Notes under the pieces: generated by a model
What the model was told of the DNA's origin: nothing
What the model saw: the letters and a program-made list of their open reading frames with translations, nothing else
Databases searched by the model: none
Position numbers and translations under genes: made by a program
Assembly: GCF_019679475.1 (NCBI RefSeq)
Contig: NZ_JAIEZP010000001.1
Coordinates: 2,294,001 to 2,358,000 of the forward strand
DNA length: 64,000 nucleotides
Reading direction: 5' to 3'
Source of the DNA: Hyphomonas sediminis
GTDB lineage: Bacteria; Pseudomonadota; Alphaproteobacteria; Caulobacterales; Hyphomonadaceae
Part shown: piece after piece, positions 44,028 to 53,061 of the stretch
Numbering within the stretch: position 1 is the first letter of the stretch
Layout: each line of letters begins with the position of its first letter

Positions 44028-45851
44028 ATGACCAAGCTGCATCCGAAAATCGAAGAAGTCACCGCACGCATCGAGTCGCGCTCGCAGGATAGCCGGGCAG
44101 CCTATCTCGAGATGATCCGCGCGCGCCGCCCGAATGCCTATGCGCGCACGCGCCTGCATGAAGGCAACATCGCTCACGCTTCCGCCGGTTGTGCAGTGAT
44201 CGAGAAAGCGCAAATTTTGGGCGCCAGCTGGCCCGTCATCGGCATCATTACGGCCTACAACGACATGCTTTCGGCCCATGCGCCGTTTGAAACCTATCCC
44301 CAGCTCATCCGCGAGGCCGCGCGCGAAGTGAATGCTGTCGCGCAGGTCGCCGGCGGCGTTCCTGCGATGTGTGATGGCGTCACTCAGGGGCAGGAGGGGA
44401 TGGAGCTCTCCCTGTTCTCCCGTGATGTGATTGCGATGGCGTCTGCCATCGGGCTTTCGCATGACGCTTTTGATGCCGTGCTGCATCTGGGTGTCTGCGA
44501 CAAGATTGTGCCGGGCCTCGTCATCGCGGCGCTGCGTTTTGGTTGGCTGCCGTCAATCTTTGTGCCTGCCGGGCCGATGCCATCGGGGCTGCCCAATCCG
44601 GAAAAGGTCCGTATCCGGCAACTGTTTGCCGAAGGAAAGGTCGGGCGCGAGGCGTTGCTCAAGGCCGAATCCGAAAGCTATCACAGCCAGGGCACCTGCA
44701 CCTTTTATGGGACAGCCAATTCCAACCAGATGATCATGGAGGTCATGGGCCTGCATCTGCCGGGCGCCGCCTTCACCAATCCGGGTACGCCGCTGCGCGC
44801 GGCGCTCACGAAAGCCGCTGCCCATCGCGCCGCCGCAATCACTGCGCAGGGGCAGGACTACCGCCCCGCCGGAGAGCTGATCGATGCGCGCTCCATCGTC
44901 AACGCCATTGTCGGCCTCATGGCGACAGGTGGCTCCACCAATCATGCGCTGCATATTCCCGCCATGGCGGCTGCCGCCGGCTTCGATGTGACGATGGAAG
45001 ACTTCGCAGACCTTTCGCATGTCACGCCACTGCTTGCGCGCATCTATCCCAATGGGCCGTCTGACGTGAACCATTTCCACGCGGCCGGCGGAATGGGCTT
45101 CCTTGTGGGCGAGCTTCTGAAGGCCGGCCTGATGCAGGGCGATGCCAGCGCTGTGATGGGGTCGATTGCCAGCTATTGCCACGAGCCCTTCCTGAAGGAT
45201 GGTGCTGTGGAGTGGCGGCGCGCGCCGGAAACGAGCGGCGATGCGGAAATCCTGCGTCCTTGCGATGATCCGTTCTCTGCCGATGGCGGCCTCCGCCTGA
45301 TGGAAGGCCCGCTTGGCCGGGGTGTGTGCAAGGTCTCTGCCGTCAAGGCGCAGAACCGGATCGTGGAGGCGCCCGCCATTGTGTTCGAGACGCAGGAAGC
45401 ACTGAAAGAGGCCTTCGAAGCTGGCCGGCTGGACCGGGATTTCGTCGCTGTCGTCCGGTTCCAGGGGCCTGCTGCCAATGGCATGCCGGAGTTGCACAGC
45501 CTCTCGCCCGTCCTCGGCGTGCTGCAGGACAGGGGACACAAGGTGGCGCTCGTCACCGACGGGCGCATGTCCGGCGCCAGCGGAAAAATCCCGGCAGCTA
45601 TCCATGTTGCGCCCGAAGCAGCACGCGGCGGGCCGATTGCGCGCGTTCAGGATGGCGACATCATACGTCTGGATGGCGAGGCCGGCCGGTTGGAGCTGAA
45701 GGTCGATCCATCCGAATTTGCGGCACGCACGCCGGCGGAGTTCCGCCCGAACCGGCCGTCCATGGGGCTTGGCCGTGAGATGTTCGATCTCTTCCGCCAG
45801 TTTGCCAGCACAGCCGATTGTGGCGCCAGCCCGTTCCGCTTTCTGGGTTAG
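44028..45851 (+). CDS. edd: 6-phosphogluconate dehydratase
   Basis: Edd dehydrates 6-phosphogluconate to KDPG, the committed step of the Entner-Doudoroff pathway. The 607-residue protein of the IlvD/Edd family has the iron-sulfur cysteines in [25 protein letters not shown] and [15 protein letters not shown], and the late [18 protein letters not shown] segment. Length matches E. coli Edd (603). KDPG aldolase (eda) is not in this window. It is followed by glk after an 11-base gap. Confidence 0.96.
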   Translation: MTKLHPKIEEVTARIESRSQDSRAAYLEMIRARRPNAYARTRLHEGNIAHASAGCAVIEKAQILGASWPVIGIITAYNDMLSAHAPFETYPQLIREAAREVNAVAQVAGGVPAMCDGVTQGQEGMELSLFSRDVIAMASAIGLSHDAFDAVLHLGVCDKIVPGLVIAALRFGWLPSIFVPAGPMPSGLPNPEKVRIRQLFAEGKVGREALLKAESESYHSQGTCTFYGTANSNQMIMEVMGLHLPGAAFTNPGTPLRAALTKAAAHRAAAITAQGQDYRPAGELIDARSIVNAIVGLMATGGSTNHALHIPAMAAAAGFDVTMEDFADLSHVTPLLARIYPNGPSDVNHFHAAGGMGFLVGELLKAGLMQGDASAVMGSIASYCHEPFLKDGAVEWRRAPETSGDAEILRPCDDPFSADGGLRLMEGPLGRGVCKVSAVKAQNRIVEAPAIVFETQEALKEAFEAGRLDRDFVAVVRFQGPAANGMPELHSLSPVLGVLQDRGHKVALVTDGRMSGASGKIPAAIHVAPEAARGGPIARVQDGDIIRLDGEAGRLELKVDPSEFAARTPAEFRPNRPSMGLGREMFDLFRQFASTADCGASPFRFLG

Positions 45852-45862
45852 GGGAGGCAAAG

Positions 45863-46831
45863 GTGGTGGAGGGGGCAATTCTTGTCGGCGATGTCGGGGG
45901 CACGAACACGCGGTTTGCGGTCGCCCACCGCGTGGGCGGGGCTATACTCATAGAGCAGTTCGAGAAACTGCCCGATCGCGAGTATGCGAGCCTCGAAGAC
46001 GCGCTGGAGGATTATCTGGCGCGCTCCGGTGTCCGAATGCGGGCGGCCTGTATTGCGCTCGCCGGGCCAGTCAGAAATCAGGAAGTCACGGTCACGAATC
46101 GCGGATGGCATGTTTCGGCGCAGGCGCTGAAGGCGCGCTTCGGTTTCGCCGATGCCTGCCTGATCAACGATTTTCACGCCATGGCGCGGTCTGTGCCGGA
46201 GTTGGCTGAGGATGTGTTTGAAGAAATTCTTCCCGGCCAGGCGCAGGAAGGTGCGCCGATCCTTGTAACGGGGCCGGGCACAGGGTTGGGTGTGGCAACG
46301 CTCTTCGCCCTGTCGCCGGGCGGCTGGAAGGTCTTGTCCGGGGAGGGCGGCCATATGGCCTATGCCCCGCGCACCGCAACTGAACATGAGCTGGCGCGTC
46401 TGTTGGCGCGCGATCACGGCTATGTGTCGAATGAATTGGTCGCGTCCGGTAGCGGCCTCGATGCTGTCCATGCTGCCTTCTGCGAGATGTTCGGTCGCCC
46501 GGTTGAGGATTTGACGCCTGCCGAGATGCAGTCGCGCGCAGCAGCCGGTGACGAGATGTATCGCGCACTCATCGAATCACGAGCGCTGGCGGTCATGGGC
46601 GCGGCGGGCGATCTTGTGCTCGCCAATGGCGCTTTGGGCGGTGTTGTGCTCGCTGGCGGCGTCAGTGAGCGCATTTCGGACTATTTGCGCAGCCCGCTGG
46701 CGTGCGAAAGATTTGTCTCGCGCGGGCCGATGAGCGCGTATCTTGAGACGTGTCCTGTGAGGCTGATGCGCGATGCCACCGCGCCTTTGAAGGGCGCAGC
46801 GGCCTATTATGAGCAGCTCACCCGAATCTGA
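45863..46831 (+). CDS. glk: Glucokinase
   Basis: This 322-residue ATP-dependent glucokinase of the E. coli Glk family has the phosphate loop LVGDVGGTNTRFAVA near residue 5, the sugar-binding INDFHAMARSVPEL and the GPGTGLGVATLF loop, then the GEGGHMAYAPRT segment. The frame is open to 45818, inside edd, but a GTG at 45863 with GGGGAGG five bases upstream gives the usual length. It closes the operon by providing the glucose 6-phosphate that Zwf uses. Confidence 0.94.
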   Translation: MVEGAILVGDVGGTNTRFAVAHRVGGAILIEQFEKLPDREYASLEDALEDYLARSGVRMRAACIALAGPVRNQEVTVTNRGWHVSAQALKARFGFADACLINDFHAMARSVPELAEDVFEEILPGQAQEGAPILVTGPGTGLGVATLFALSPGGWKVLSGEGGHMAYAPRTATEHELARLLARDHGYVSNELVASGSGLDAVHAAFCEMFGRPVEDLTPAEMQSRAAAGDEMYRALIESRALAVMGAAGDLVLANGALGGVVLAGGVSERISDYLRSPLACERFVSRGPMSAYLETCPVRLMRDATAPLKGAAAYYEQLTRI

Positions 46832-46843
46832 TTGAGAATAGTT

Positions 46844-46864
46844 CGCAAATACAGGGTGTTTGCG
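46844..46864. promoter_or_regulatory. Inverted repeat in the nuo upstream region
   Basis: CGCAAA (46844-46849) and TTTGCG (46859-46864) form a perfect inverted repeat with a 9-base spacer in the 185-bp gap between glk and nuoA. There is no T run, so it is not a terminator. It may be a regulator site for the nuo operon; the nuo promoter itself was not identified with confidence. Confidence 0.35.
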
Positions 46865-47016
46865 CGTTTCCCGTGACCGACCGCCGCAGCAAGTGCCCGG
46901 TGAATTTGCGTTTCTGAGAGATATACTGTGAGGCGCTGCGATTACGGGTGTGCGTCAGTTGCGCCCGGCGGGAAACCGTCCTAATCGGGCGGCAACGCAA
47001 TGGGAGCTATTGGACT

Positions 47017-47391
47017 ATGACGGAAGTTGAACGGCTTGCCCTCGACTATCTGCCAGTCATCATTTTCCTGGTGATCGGCGCAGCGATTTCCGGTCTTTTC
47101 GTGATCGGGAACGTTCTTCTGGCGCCTTCCAAGCCGGACCCCGAGAAGAATTCAGCTTACGAGTGCGGTTTTCCCGCCTTCGACGATGCGCGCATGAAGT
47201 TCGACGTGCGCTTCTATCTCGTCGCCATCCTGTTCATCATTTTCGACCTTGAGGTCGCATTCCTGTTCCCGTGGGCGATCAGCCTTGGCGAGATCGGTGT
47301 GCTGGGCTTCTGGTCGATGGTCGTCTTCCTGGGCGTCCTGACCGTCGGCTTCATCTATGAGTGGCGCCGCGGCGCGCTGGAGTGGGAATAA
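47017..47391 (+). CDS. nuoA: NADH-quinone oxidoreductase subunit A
   Basis: This is a small membrane subunit of complex I, the proton-pumping NADH:quinone oxidoreductase. The 124-residue protein has three hydrophobic helices, the ECGF motif in [13 protein letters not shown], the segment [20 protein letters not shown] with the conserved loop acidic residues, and [17 protein letters not shown] at the end. The frame stays open upstream, but the ATG at 47017 with GGGAG upstream gives the family length. It opens the nuo operon and overlaps nuoB by one base. Confidence 0.95.
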   Translation: MTEVERLALDYLPVIIFLVIGAAISGLFVIGNVLLAPSKPDPEKNSAYECGFPAFDDARMKFDVRFYLVAILFIIFDLEVAFLFPWAISLGEIGVLGFWSMVVFLGVLTVGFIYEWRRGALEWE

Positions 47392-47963
47392 TGTCAGAGA
47401 ATTCCTACAAGCCATATGCGCTTGGCGGCGCGCGGGCAGGGGTCGAAGGGGGCTTCAAGCCGGGTTCTGACGATCCATTCTACACCGGCCTGTCCGACCA
47501 GCTGGCCGACAAGGGCTACTTCACCGCTGCTGCTGACGATCTGATCACCTGGGCGCGCACCGGCTCATTGATGTGGATGACGTTCGGCCTGGCATGCTGC
47601 GCTGTTGAGATGATGCACGCAGGCAACCCGCGTTATGATCTTGAGCGTTTCGGCATGGCCCCGCGTGGGTCGCCGCGCCAGTCGGATGTGATGATCGTTG
47701 CCGGCACGCTCACCAACAAGATGGCGCCTGCGCTCCGCAAGGTCTACGACCAGATGCCGGAGCCGCGCTACGTCATCTCTATGGGCAGCTGCGCGAATGG
47801 CGGCGGCTACTACCATTACAGCTACAGCGTTGTGCGTGGCTGCGACCGTATTGTTCCTGTGGATATTTACATTCCGGGCTGCCCGCCGACCGCTGAGGCG
47901 CTCGTCTATGGCTTCCTGCAGCTGCAGAAGAAGATCCGCCGCGAAGGCTCGCTGGAGCGTTGA
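47391..47963 (+). CDS. nuoB: NADH-quinone oxidoreductase subunit B
   Basis: NuoB carries cluster N2, the [4Fe-4S] centre that hands electrons to quinone. The 190-residue protein has the four ligands as adjacent Cys69 and Cys70 ([14 protein letters not shown]), Cys134 ([13 protein letters not shown]) and Cys164 ([14 protein letters not shown]). The start at 47391 overlaps the nuoA stop by one base (TAATG). It lies in the peripheral arm next to NuoD. Confidence 0.97.
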   Translation: MSENSYKPYALGGARAGVEGGFKPGSDDPFYTGLSDQLADKGYFTAAADDLITWARTGSLMWMTFGLACCAVEMMHAGNPRYDLERFGMAPRGSPRQSDVMIVAGTLTNKMAPALRKVYDQMPEPRYVISMGSCANGGGYYHYSYSVVRGCDRIVPVDIYIPGCPPTAEALVYGFLQLQKKIRREGSLER

Positions 47964-48583
47964 TGGTGACGATGATGGACACTCAGGCACTTTCCGATCT
48001 GGCGGCACACATCGAAGGGCGCATGCCCGACGCGGTCCGCAGCTGGCATGTCAAAGTTGGCGAACTGACGCTTCTGGCGGAGCGGGACCATGTGCTCGCC
48101 CTGCTGCGTTTCCTGCGCGACGACCAGCAGTGCAACTTCGAAACCCTGATCGACATTTGCGGTGTCGACTATCCGGAGCGCTCAGAGCGTTTCGAGGTCG
48201 TCTACCACCTGTTGTCGATGCGCATGAACCACCGCATCCGCGTGCGCATCCGCACCGATGAGGAAACGGCTGTGCCGAGCGCCGTTCCGCTCTGGCCGGC
48301 GGCAAACTGGTTCGAGCGTGAGGCGTTCGACATGTACGGCATCCAGTTCGCAGACCACCCGGACCTGCGCCGCATCCTCACCGATTACGGCTTTGAGGGC
48401 TGGCCGCTCCGCAAGGACTTCCCGCTGACCGGGCATTACGAGGTTCGTTATGACGACCTCGAAAAGCGCGTGATCTACGAGCCGGTGAAGCTCGCTCAGG
48501 AATACCGCAATTTCGATTTCCTCTCGCCCTGGGAAGGCATGACCAGCGTCATCCCCGGCGACGAGAAGGCCAAGGAAGGCTGA
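47963..48583 (+). CDS. nuoC: NADH-quinone oxidoreductase subunit C
   Basis: This 206-residue hydrophilic subunit (30 kDa type) of the complex I connecting module is not fused to NuoD, as is usual for alphaproteobacteria. The family signature is [22 protein letters not shown], here [20 protein letters not shown], followed by [19 protein letters not shown]. The ATG overlaps the nuoB stop (TGATG). Confidence 0.95.
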   Translation: MVTMMDTQALSDLAAHIEGRMPDAVRSWHVKVGELTLLAERDHVLALLRFLRDDQQCNFETLIDICGVDYPERSERFEVVYHLLSMRMNHRIRVRIRTDEETAVPSAVPLWPAANWFEREAFDMYGIQFADHPDLRRILTDYGFEGWPLRKDFPLTGHYEVRYDDLEKRVIYEPVKLAQEYRNFDFLSPWEGMTSVIPGDEKAKEG

Positions 48584-48587
48584 TCGG

Positions 48588-49793
48588 ATGGCCGACACCG
48601 CACACATCACAGACATGGAAGACCGCAAGTTCACGCTGAACTTCGGGCCACAGCACCCGGCTGCCCACGGCGTGCTGCGTATGATCCTGGATCTCGACGG
48701 CGAGATCGTCACCCGCGTGGACAGCCATATCGGCCTCCTGCATCGCGGCACCGAAAAGCTGCTCGAATACAAGACATACCTTCAAGGCATGCCGTATTTC
48801 GACCGGCTCGATTACTGCTCGCCGATGAACCAGGAGCACGCCTGGTGCCTTGCTATCGAGAAGCTGCTCGGCGTGGAAGTGCCCCGCCGCGCCAGCCTCA
48901 TCCGTGTGATGTATTCGGAAATCGGCCGGATCATGTCCCACCTCTTGAACGTCGGCACCGGCGTGATGGACGTTGGCGCCCTGACGCCGATCACCTGGTG
49001 CTTTGAAGAGCGCGAGAAACTTTGCGTGTTCTATGAGCGCGCTTCGGGCAGCCGCATGCACGCGGCCTATTTCCGTCCCGGCGGCGTCCACCAGGACCTG
49101 CCGCAGCGCCTGATCGACGACATTGCCGCCTGGTGCGAGCAGTTCCCGGCAGCGCTGGACCAGATCGAAGGCCTTGTCACCGAGAACCGCATCTTCAAGC
49201 AGCGCAACGTCGATATCGGTATCGTCGACATGCGCACCATCCTCGACTGGGGTTTCTCCGGTGTGATGGTGCGCGGCTCGGGCCATGCCTGGGACCTGCG
49301 CCGCTCGCAGCCCTACGAGTGCTACAGCGAACTCGACTTCAAGATCCCGGTGGGCAAGCACGGCGACAATTACGATCGCTATGTCTGCCGCATGGAAGAG
49401 ATGCGCGAGTCCACCAAGATCATCCTGCAATGTATCGATCTGATGGCGAAGGATGGCCCTGGGCCGGTCCTGCTGGCGGGCTCCAAACTGTCGCCGCCGC
49501 GCCGCGGCGAAATGAAAAACTCGATGGAAGCGCTGATCCATCACTTCAAACTGTATACGGAAGGTTTCCACGTTCCGGAAGGCGAGTGCTACGCCGCTGT
49601 CGAGGCGCCCAAGGGTGAGTTCGGCGTCTATCTCGTGGCAGACGGCACGAACCGTCCTTATCGCGCCAAGATCCGCGCGCCGGGCTATCCGCACCTTCAG
49701 GCGATGGACCACCTGTGCAAGGGCTATCAGCTGGCGGACGTGTCCGCCGTTCTGGGTACGCTCGACATCGTGTTCGGGGAGATCGACCGGTGA
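48588..49793 (+). CDS. nuoD: NADH-quinone oxidoreductase subunit D
   Basis: NuoD (49 kDa type) forms the quinone-binding cavity with NuoB. The 401-residue protein has [20 protein letters not shown] near the start, [37 protein letters not shown] and the C-terminal [13 protein letters not shown], all strongly conserved. It ends with a GTGA overlap into a non-core gene and is not followed directly by nuoE. Confidence 0.97.
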   Translation: MADTAHITDMEDRKFTLNFGPQHPAAHGVLRMILDLDGEIVTRVDSHIGLLHRGTEKLLEYKTYLQGMPYFDRLDYCSPMNQEHAWCLAIEKLLGVEVPRRASLIRVMYSEIGRIMSHLLNVGTGVMDVGALTPITWCFEEREKLCVFYERASGSRMHAAYFRPGGVHQDLPQRLIDDIAAWCEQFPAALDQIEGLVTENRIFKQRNVDIGIVDMRTILDWGFSGVMVRGSGHAWDLRRSQPYECYSELDFKIPVGKHGDNYDRYVCRMEEMRESTKIILQCIDLMAKDGPGPVLLAGSKLSPPRRGEMKNSMEALIHHFKLYTEGFHVPEGECYAAVEAPKGEFGVYLVADGTNRPYRAKIRAPGYPHLQAMDHLCKGYQLADVSAVLGTLDIVFGEIDR

Positions 49794-50131
49794 GTGCGTC
49801 TTCCGAGCTGATCCAGCGCCAGCTGGACGCCTATAACAGCCAGAATATGGAAGCCTTCCTGGCTTGCTACGCCGAGGACGCAGAGCTTGCATCCCTCAAT
49901 GGCGGCGTGAACCAGAAGGGCCTAGACGCCATCCGCAAGCGCCATGAGGAGCTGTTCTTCCAGTTCCCGAAAAACCGCGCAAAGCTCGTCAACCGCATCG
50001 ATCTCGGCGCCACCGTGATCGACCACGAAGCGGTCGAACGCTCTCCGGGCGGCGAACAGTTCCAGGTTGCCGCGATCTACACGATCCGCGATGGCAAGAT
50101 TGCCCGTGTCGATTTTGCGAGGGCTGGTTGA
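49790..50131 (+). CDS. SnoaL/NTF2-like protein inserted in the nuo operon
   Basis: This 113-residue protein has the NTF2-like cone fold pattern: [20 protein letters not shown] at the start, then [25 protein letters not shown] and a final [18 protein letters not shown], as in SnoaL-like and limonene-epoxide hydrolase-like proteins. The GTG start overlaps the nuoD stop by four bases (GTGA), so it is translationally coupled to complex I synthesis. It is not a complex I core subunit. Binding a small hydrophobic molecule is the usual property of the fold. Confidence 0.72.
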   Translation: MSASSELIQRQLDAYNSQNMEAFLACYAEDAELASLNGGVNQKGLDAIRKRHEELFFQFPKNRAKLVNRIDLGATVIDHEAVERSPGGEQFQVAAIYTIRDGKIARVDFARAG

Positions 50132-50135
50132 TCTG

Positions 50136-50588
50136 ATGGCGACCTTTCCGGAACAGCGTGTATCGGTCATCACCGTCGGGGTCAGCGACCTTGACGGCAT
50201 GATCCGTTTTTGCACGGATGTTCTGGGCTTTGAGGATCGCGGCGTGAAGGGCGAAGTTGCCTTCTTCAATGCCGGCGGTCTCGTTCTCGGTCTCTGGGGT
50301 GAGGCGAAGCTGGCGGCCGACGCCGGCGTCGCGGCAGACCGCAAGGGCGCCTTCAAAGGCTTTGCCCTGGCATACAATGCGCGGTCTGCTGATGAAGTGG
50401 ACGAGATTTTCGGACGGCTGGCGCGTTCTGGCGCGCAGATTTCCAAGCCGCCGCACAAGACTTACTGGGGCGGATATTCCGGTTATTTCTCAGACCCCGA
50501 GGGGAACGCCTGGGAAGTGGCTCACAATCCGTTCTGGCCAATTGACGAAGCGGGCCGTGTCAACGTTCCGCTTGCGAAGGAGCAGTAG
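50136..50588 (+). CDS. VOC (glyoxalase/bleomycin-resistance) family protein inserted in the nuo operon
   Basis: This 150-residue protein has the paired beta-alpha-beta-beta-beta modules of the vicinal oxygen chelate superfamily: VSVITVGVSDLDGMIRFC and VLGFEDRGV first, then FALAYNARSADEVDEIF and GYFSDPEGNAWEVAHNPFW. The usual N-terminal metal His is not evident, so it may not be a metalloenzyme. It lies 4 bases after the SnoaL-like gene and its stop is adjacent to nuoE, so it is within the nuo transcript. Confidence 0.8.
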   Translation: MATFPEQRVSVITVGVSDLDGMIRFCTDVLGFEDRGVKGEVAFFNAGGLVLGLWGEAKLAADAGVAADRKGAFKGFALAYNARSADEVDEIFGRLARSGAQISKPPHKTYWGGYSGYFSDPEGNAWEVAHNPFWPIDEAGRVNVPLAKEQ

Positions 50589-51329
50589 ATGGCATTGCGC
50601 CGGTTTGACATTGAGGCGGGTGGCGACAGCTTCTCCTTCAAGCCTGAGACAGAAGACAAGATCGCGTTCTGGCGGGCGAAATACCCGGCGGACAAGCAGC
50701 GGTCTGCCGTCATTCCGATGCTCTGGCTCGCCCAGAAAGACAACAATGGCTGGTTGTCCGAGCCTGCGATGCGCGAAGTCGCAGACCGTCTCGAGATGCC
50801 TTACATCCGCGTGTATGAGGTCGCGACCTTCTACACGATGTTCCGTCTGCAGCCGGTCGGCAAATACCATGTCCAGCTTTGCGGCACGACACCTTGCCAG
50901 CTGCGCGGCGCGGACGACCTCAAAGAGGTCTGCAAACGCGAAATCGGCAAGCAGATGTATGTCACTGATGACAAACGCCTTTCCTGGGAAGAGGTGGAAT
51001 GTCTCGGCGCCTGCGTGAATGCGCCGATGGTTCAGATTAACGACGACTACTACGAAGACCTGACGCCGGACTCTCTGGCCCAGATCCTCGGCAAGCTGAA
51101 GAATGGCGTAGAAGTGGCGCCCGGTCCGCAGATTGACCGCGTGAACAGCGCGCCGGAAGGCGGCAACAAAACGCTGACCGAGGCGGCCCTGTTCGATGGC
51201 AGCCGCAACGCGATCACGGCTCTGCCGAACCTGCCGGCGCCTGCTGCTGAGGCGCCTGCTGCCGCAAAGGCCACGCTGATCGACAATACAAAATCCGATG
51301 CGCCCGGCGCCAAGGACAACAAGGACTAA
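50589..51329 (+). CDS. nuoE: NADH-quinone oxidoreductase subunit E
   Basis: NuoE holds the [2Fe-2S] cluster N1a of the NADH module. The 246-residue protein has the thioredoxin-like ferredoxin domain with [14 protein letters not shown] and [20 protein letters not shown], giving four cysteine ligands. It is longer than E. coli NuoE (166) because of a C-terminal Ala/Pro-rich tail (about residues 200-246), as in several alphaproteobacteria. It starts directly at the end of the VOC gene. Confidence 0.95.
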   Translation: MALRRFDIEAGGDSFSFKPETEDKIAFWRAKYPADKQRSAVIPMLWLAQKDNNGWLSEPAMREVADRLEMPYIRVYEVATFYTMFRLQPVGKYHVQLCGTTPCQLRGADDLKEVCKREIGKQMYVTDDKRLSWEEVECLGACVNAPMVQINDDYYEDLTPDSLAQILGKLKNGVEVAPGPQIDRVNSAPEGGNKTLTEAALFDGSRNAITALPNLPAPAAEAPAAAKATLIDNTKSDAPGAKDNKD

Positions 51330-51333
51330 GGCC

Positions 51334-52641
51334 ATGTTGCAGGACAAAGACCGCATCTTCACGAACCTTTACGGCCTGCATTCTCCGGGGCTGGAAGCTG
51401 CGAAACAGCGCGGCGCCTGGCATCTGACGCGTGAAATGCTGGCCATGGGGCCTGATTGGATCTGCGACCAGATCAAGGCGTCTGGCCTGCGCGGCCGCGG
51501 TGGCGCTGGCTTCCCGACGGGCCTGAAGTGGACCTTCATGCCCAAGGAAGTACGTGACCGTCCGCACTACCTCGTCGTCAATGCCGACGAGTCCGAGCCG
51601 GGTACGTGTAAGGACCGCGAAATCCTTCGCCATGATCCGCATCTGCTGATCGAAGGCTGCATGGTGGCCAGCCGCGCAATGCGCGCCCACAAGTGCTACG
51701 TCTATCTTCGCGGCGAATACATCAACGAGCGCCATGCGCTCGAAAAGGCCGTGAAGGAAGCCTACGAGGCCAAGCTCATCGGCAAGGACAATGTGAATGG
51801 GTGGGATTTCGATCTCTATGTTCACCACGGCGCCGGCGCATACATCTGCGGCGAAGAAACCGCGCTGCTCGAAAGCCTTGAGGGCAAGAAAGGGCAGCCG
51901 CGCCTGAAGCCGCCATTCCCGGCCAATGCCGGCCTCTATGGCTGCCCGACCACCGTGAACAACGTCGAGTCGATCGCCGTTGCGCCGACCATCCTGCGTC
52001 GTGGCGCCGAGTGGTTCGCTGGCTTCGGTCGTCCGAACAATTCGGGCACCAAGCTGTTCTGCGTGTCGGGTCACGTCAACAAGCCGTGCAACGTTGAAGA
52101 AGAGATGTCGATCACCTTCCGTGATCTGATCGAAACGCATTGCGGTGGCATCCGTGGCGGTTGGGATAACCTGAAAGCGGTTATCCCTGGTGGTTCGTCG
52201 GTTCCGATGGTTCCGGCCGAGCAGATCATGGACGCCTATATGGATTTCGACACGCTGCGTGATCTGAAATCCGGTCTTGGTACGGCGGCTGTGATTGTCA
52301 TGGACAAGCAGACCGACCTTATTCGCGCGATTGCCCGTCTGGCTTACTTCTACAAACATGAAAGCTGCGGCCAGTGCACGCCGTGCCGCGAAGGCACCGG
52401 CTGGATGTGGCGCGTGCTGGAGCGTATGGCGCGCGGCGAAGCCGAGCATGATGAAATCGATACGCTTCTGGATGTGACGAAGCAGGTGGAAGGCCACACG
52501 ATCTGCGCGCTGGGCGACGCTGCTGCCTGGCCGATTCAGGGCCTTATCCGTCACTTCCGCCATGAAATCGAAGACCGCATCACCCAGTACCGTCTGCCGC
52601 GCGCGATGGTGCAGGGCGCAGTCGTGACCGCAGCTGAGTAA
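51334..52641 (+). CDS. nuoF: NADH-quinone oxidoreductase subunit F
   Basis: NuoF binds NADH, FMN and the [4Fe-4S] cluster N3. The 435-residue protein has the FMN/NADH glycine loop [35 protein letters not shown], and the cluster motif [16 protein letters not shown] with the fourth cysteine in [14 protein letters not shown]. The ATG at 51334, five bases after the nuoE stop, is used although the frame extends upstream. Confidence 0.97.
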   Translation: MLQDKDRIFTNLYGLHSPGLEAAKQRGAWHLTREMLAMGPDWICDQIKASGLRGRGGAGFPTGLKWTFMPKEVRDRPHYLVVNADESEPGTCKDREILRHDPHLLIEGCMVASRAMRAHKCYVYLRGEYINERHALEKAVKEAYEAKLIGKDNVNGWDFDLYVHHGAGAYICGEETALLESLEGKKGQPRLKPPFPANAGLYGCPTTVNNVESIAVAPTILRRGAEWFAGFGRPNNSGTKLFCVSGHVNKPCNVEEEMSITFRDLIETHCGGIRGGWDNLKAVIPGGSSVPMVPAEQIMDAYMDFDTLRDLKSGLGTAAVIVMDKQTDLIRAIARLAYFYKHESCGQCTPCREGTGWMWRVLERMARGEAEHDEIDTLLDVTKQVEGHTICALGDAAAWPIQGLIRHFRHEIEDRITQYRLPRAMVQGAVVTAAE

Positions 52642-52656
52642 GGGCAGGGAAGCTTA

Positions 52657-53055
52657 GTGAGCCTCACTCGTGCCATCCTGATCGTGTCGTGGTGCCTCTC
52701 GCTGGCTACCATTCACGGCGCTGTGGCGGCGGTACTCACCTATTTCCTGCCACGCAATGGTGGCGTCGAAGAAAATCAGCGCGTCTATGTGATGATCGCC
52801 GCTGGCGCATCGCTACTGACGGCGGTTCTGGCGCTGGTCGCGATTGTCTATGTCAAGGCGCTCTGGGCCATCATGGTGATGAGTTTCGTCAGCGCCGCTG
52901 TCTTTCTCTTCGGCATGGTCTCTTATGCCGTGCCGTTTAATTTGCTGGTCGTCGGTGTGCTGATCGCCCAGTTCCTGTTCTCCCGCTTCGCCATTGGCCT
53001 CAACGCCATCGATAATCCTGGCAAGCCTCGCATTCATCCTTCCGAAGAGTTCTGA
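52657..53055 (+). CDS. Four-helix membrane protein inserted between nuoF and nuoG
   Basis: This 132-residue protein has no recognised family. It shows four hydrophobic segments, at about residues 3-28, 44-66, 68-92 and 94-110, and a short polar C-terminus ending HPSEEF. GTG is the start, with AGGGAAG 5 bases upstream. It lies 15 bases after nuoF and 6 before nuoG, so it is cotranscribed with complex I. It could be an assembly factor or accessory membrane subunit, but nothing in the sequence proves this. Confidence 0.7.
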   Translation: MSLTRAILIVSWCLSLATIHGAVAAVLTYFLPRNGGVEENQRVYVMIAAGASLLTAVLALVAIVYVKALWAIMVMSFVSAAVFLFGMVSYAVPFNLLVVGVLIAQFLFSRFAIGLNAIDNPGKPRIHPSEEF

Positions 53056-53061
53056 AGTCCC

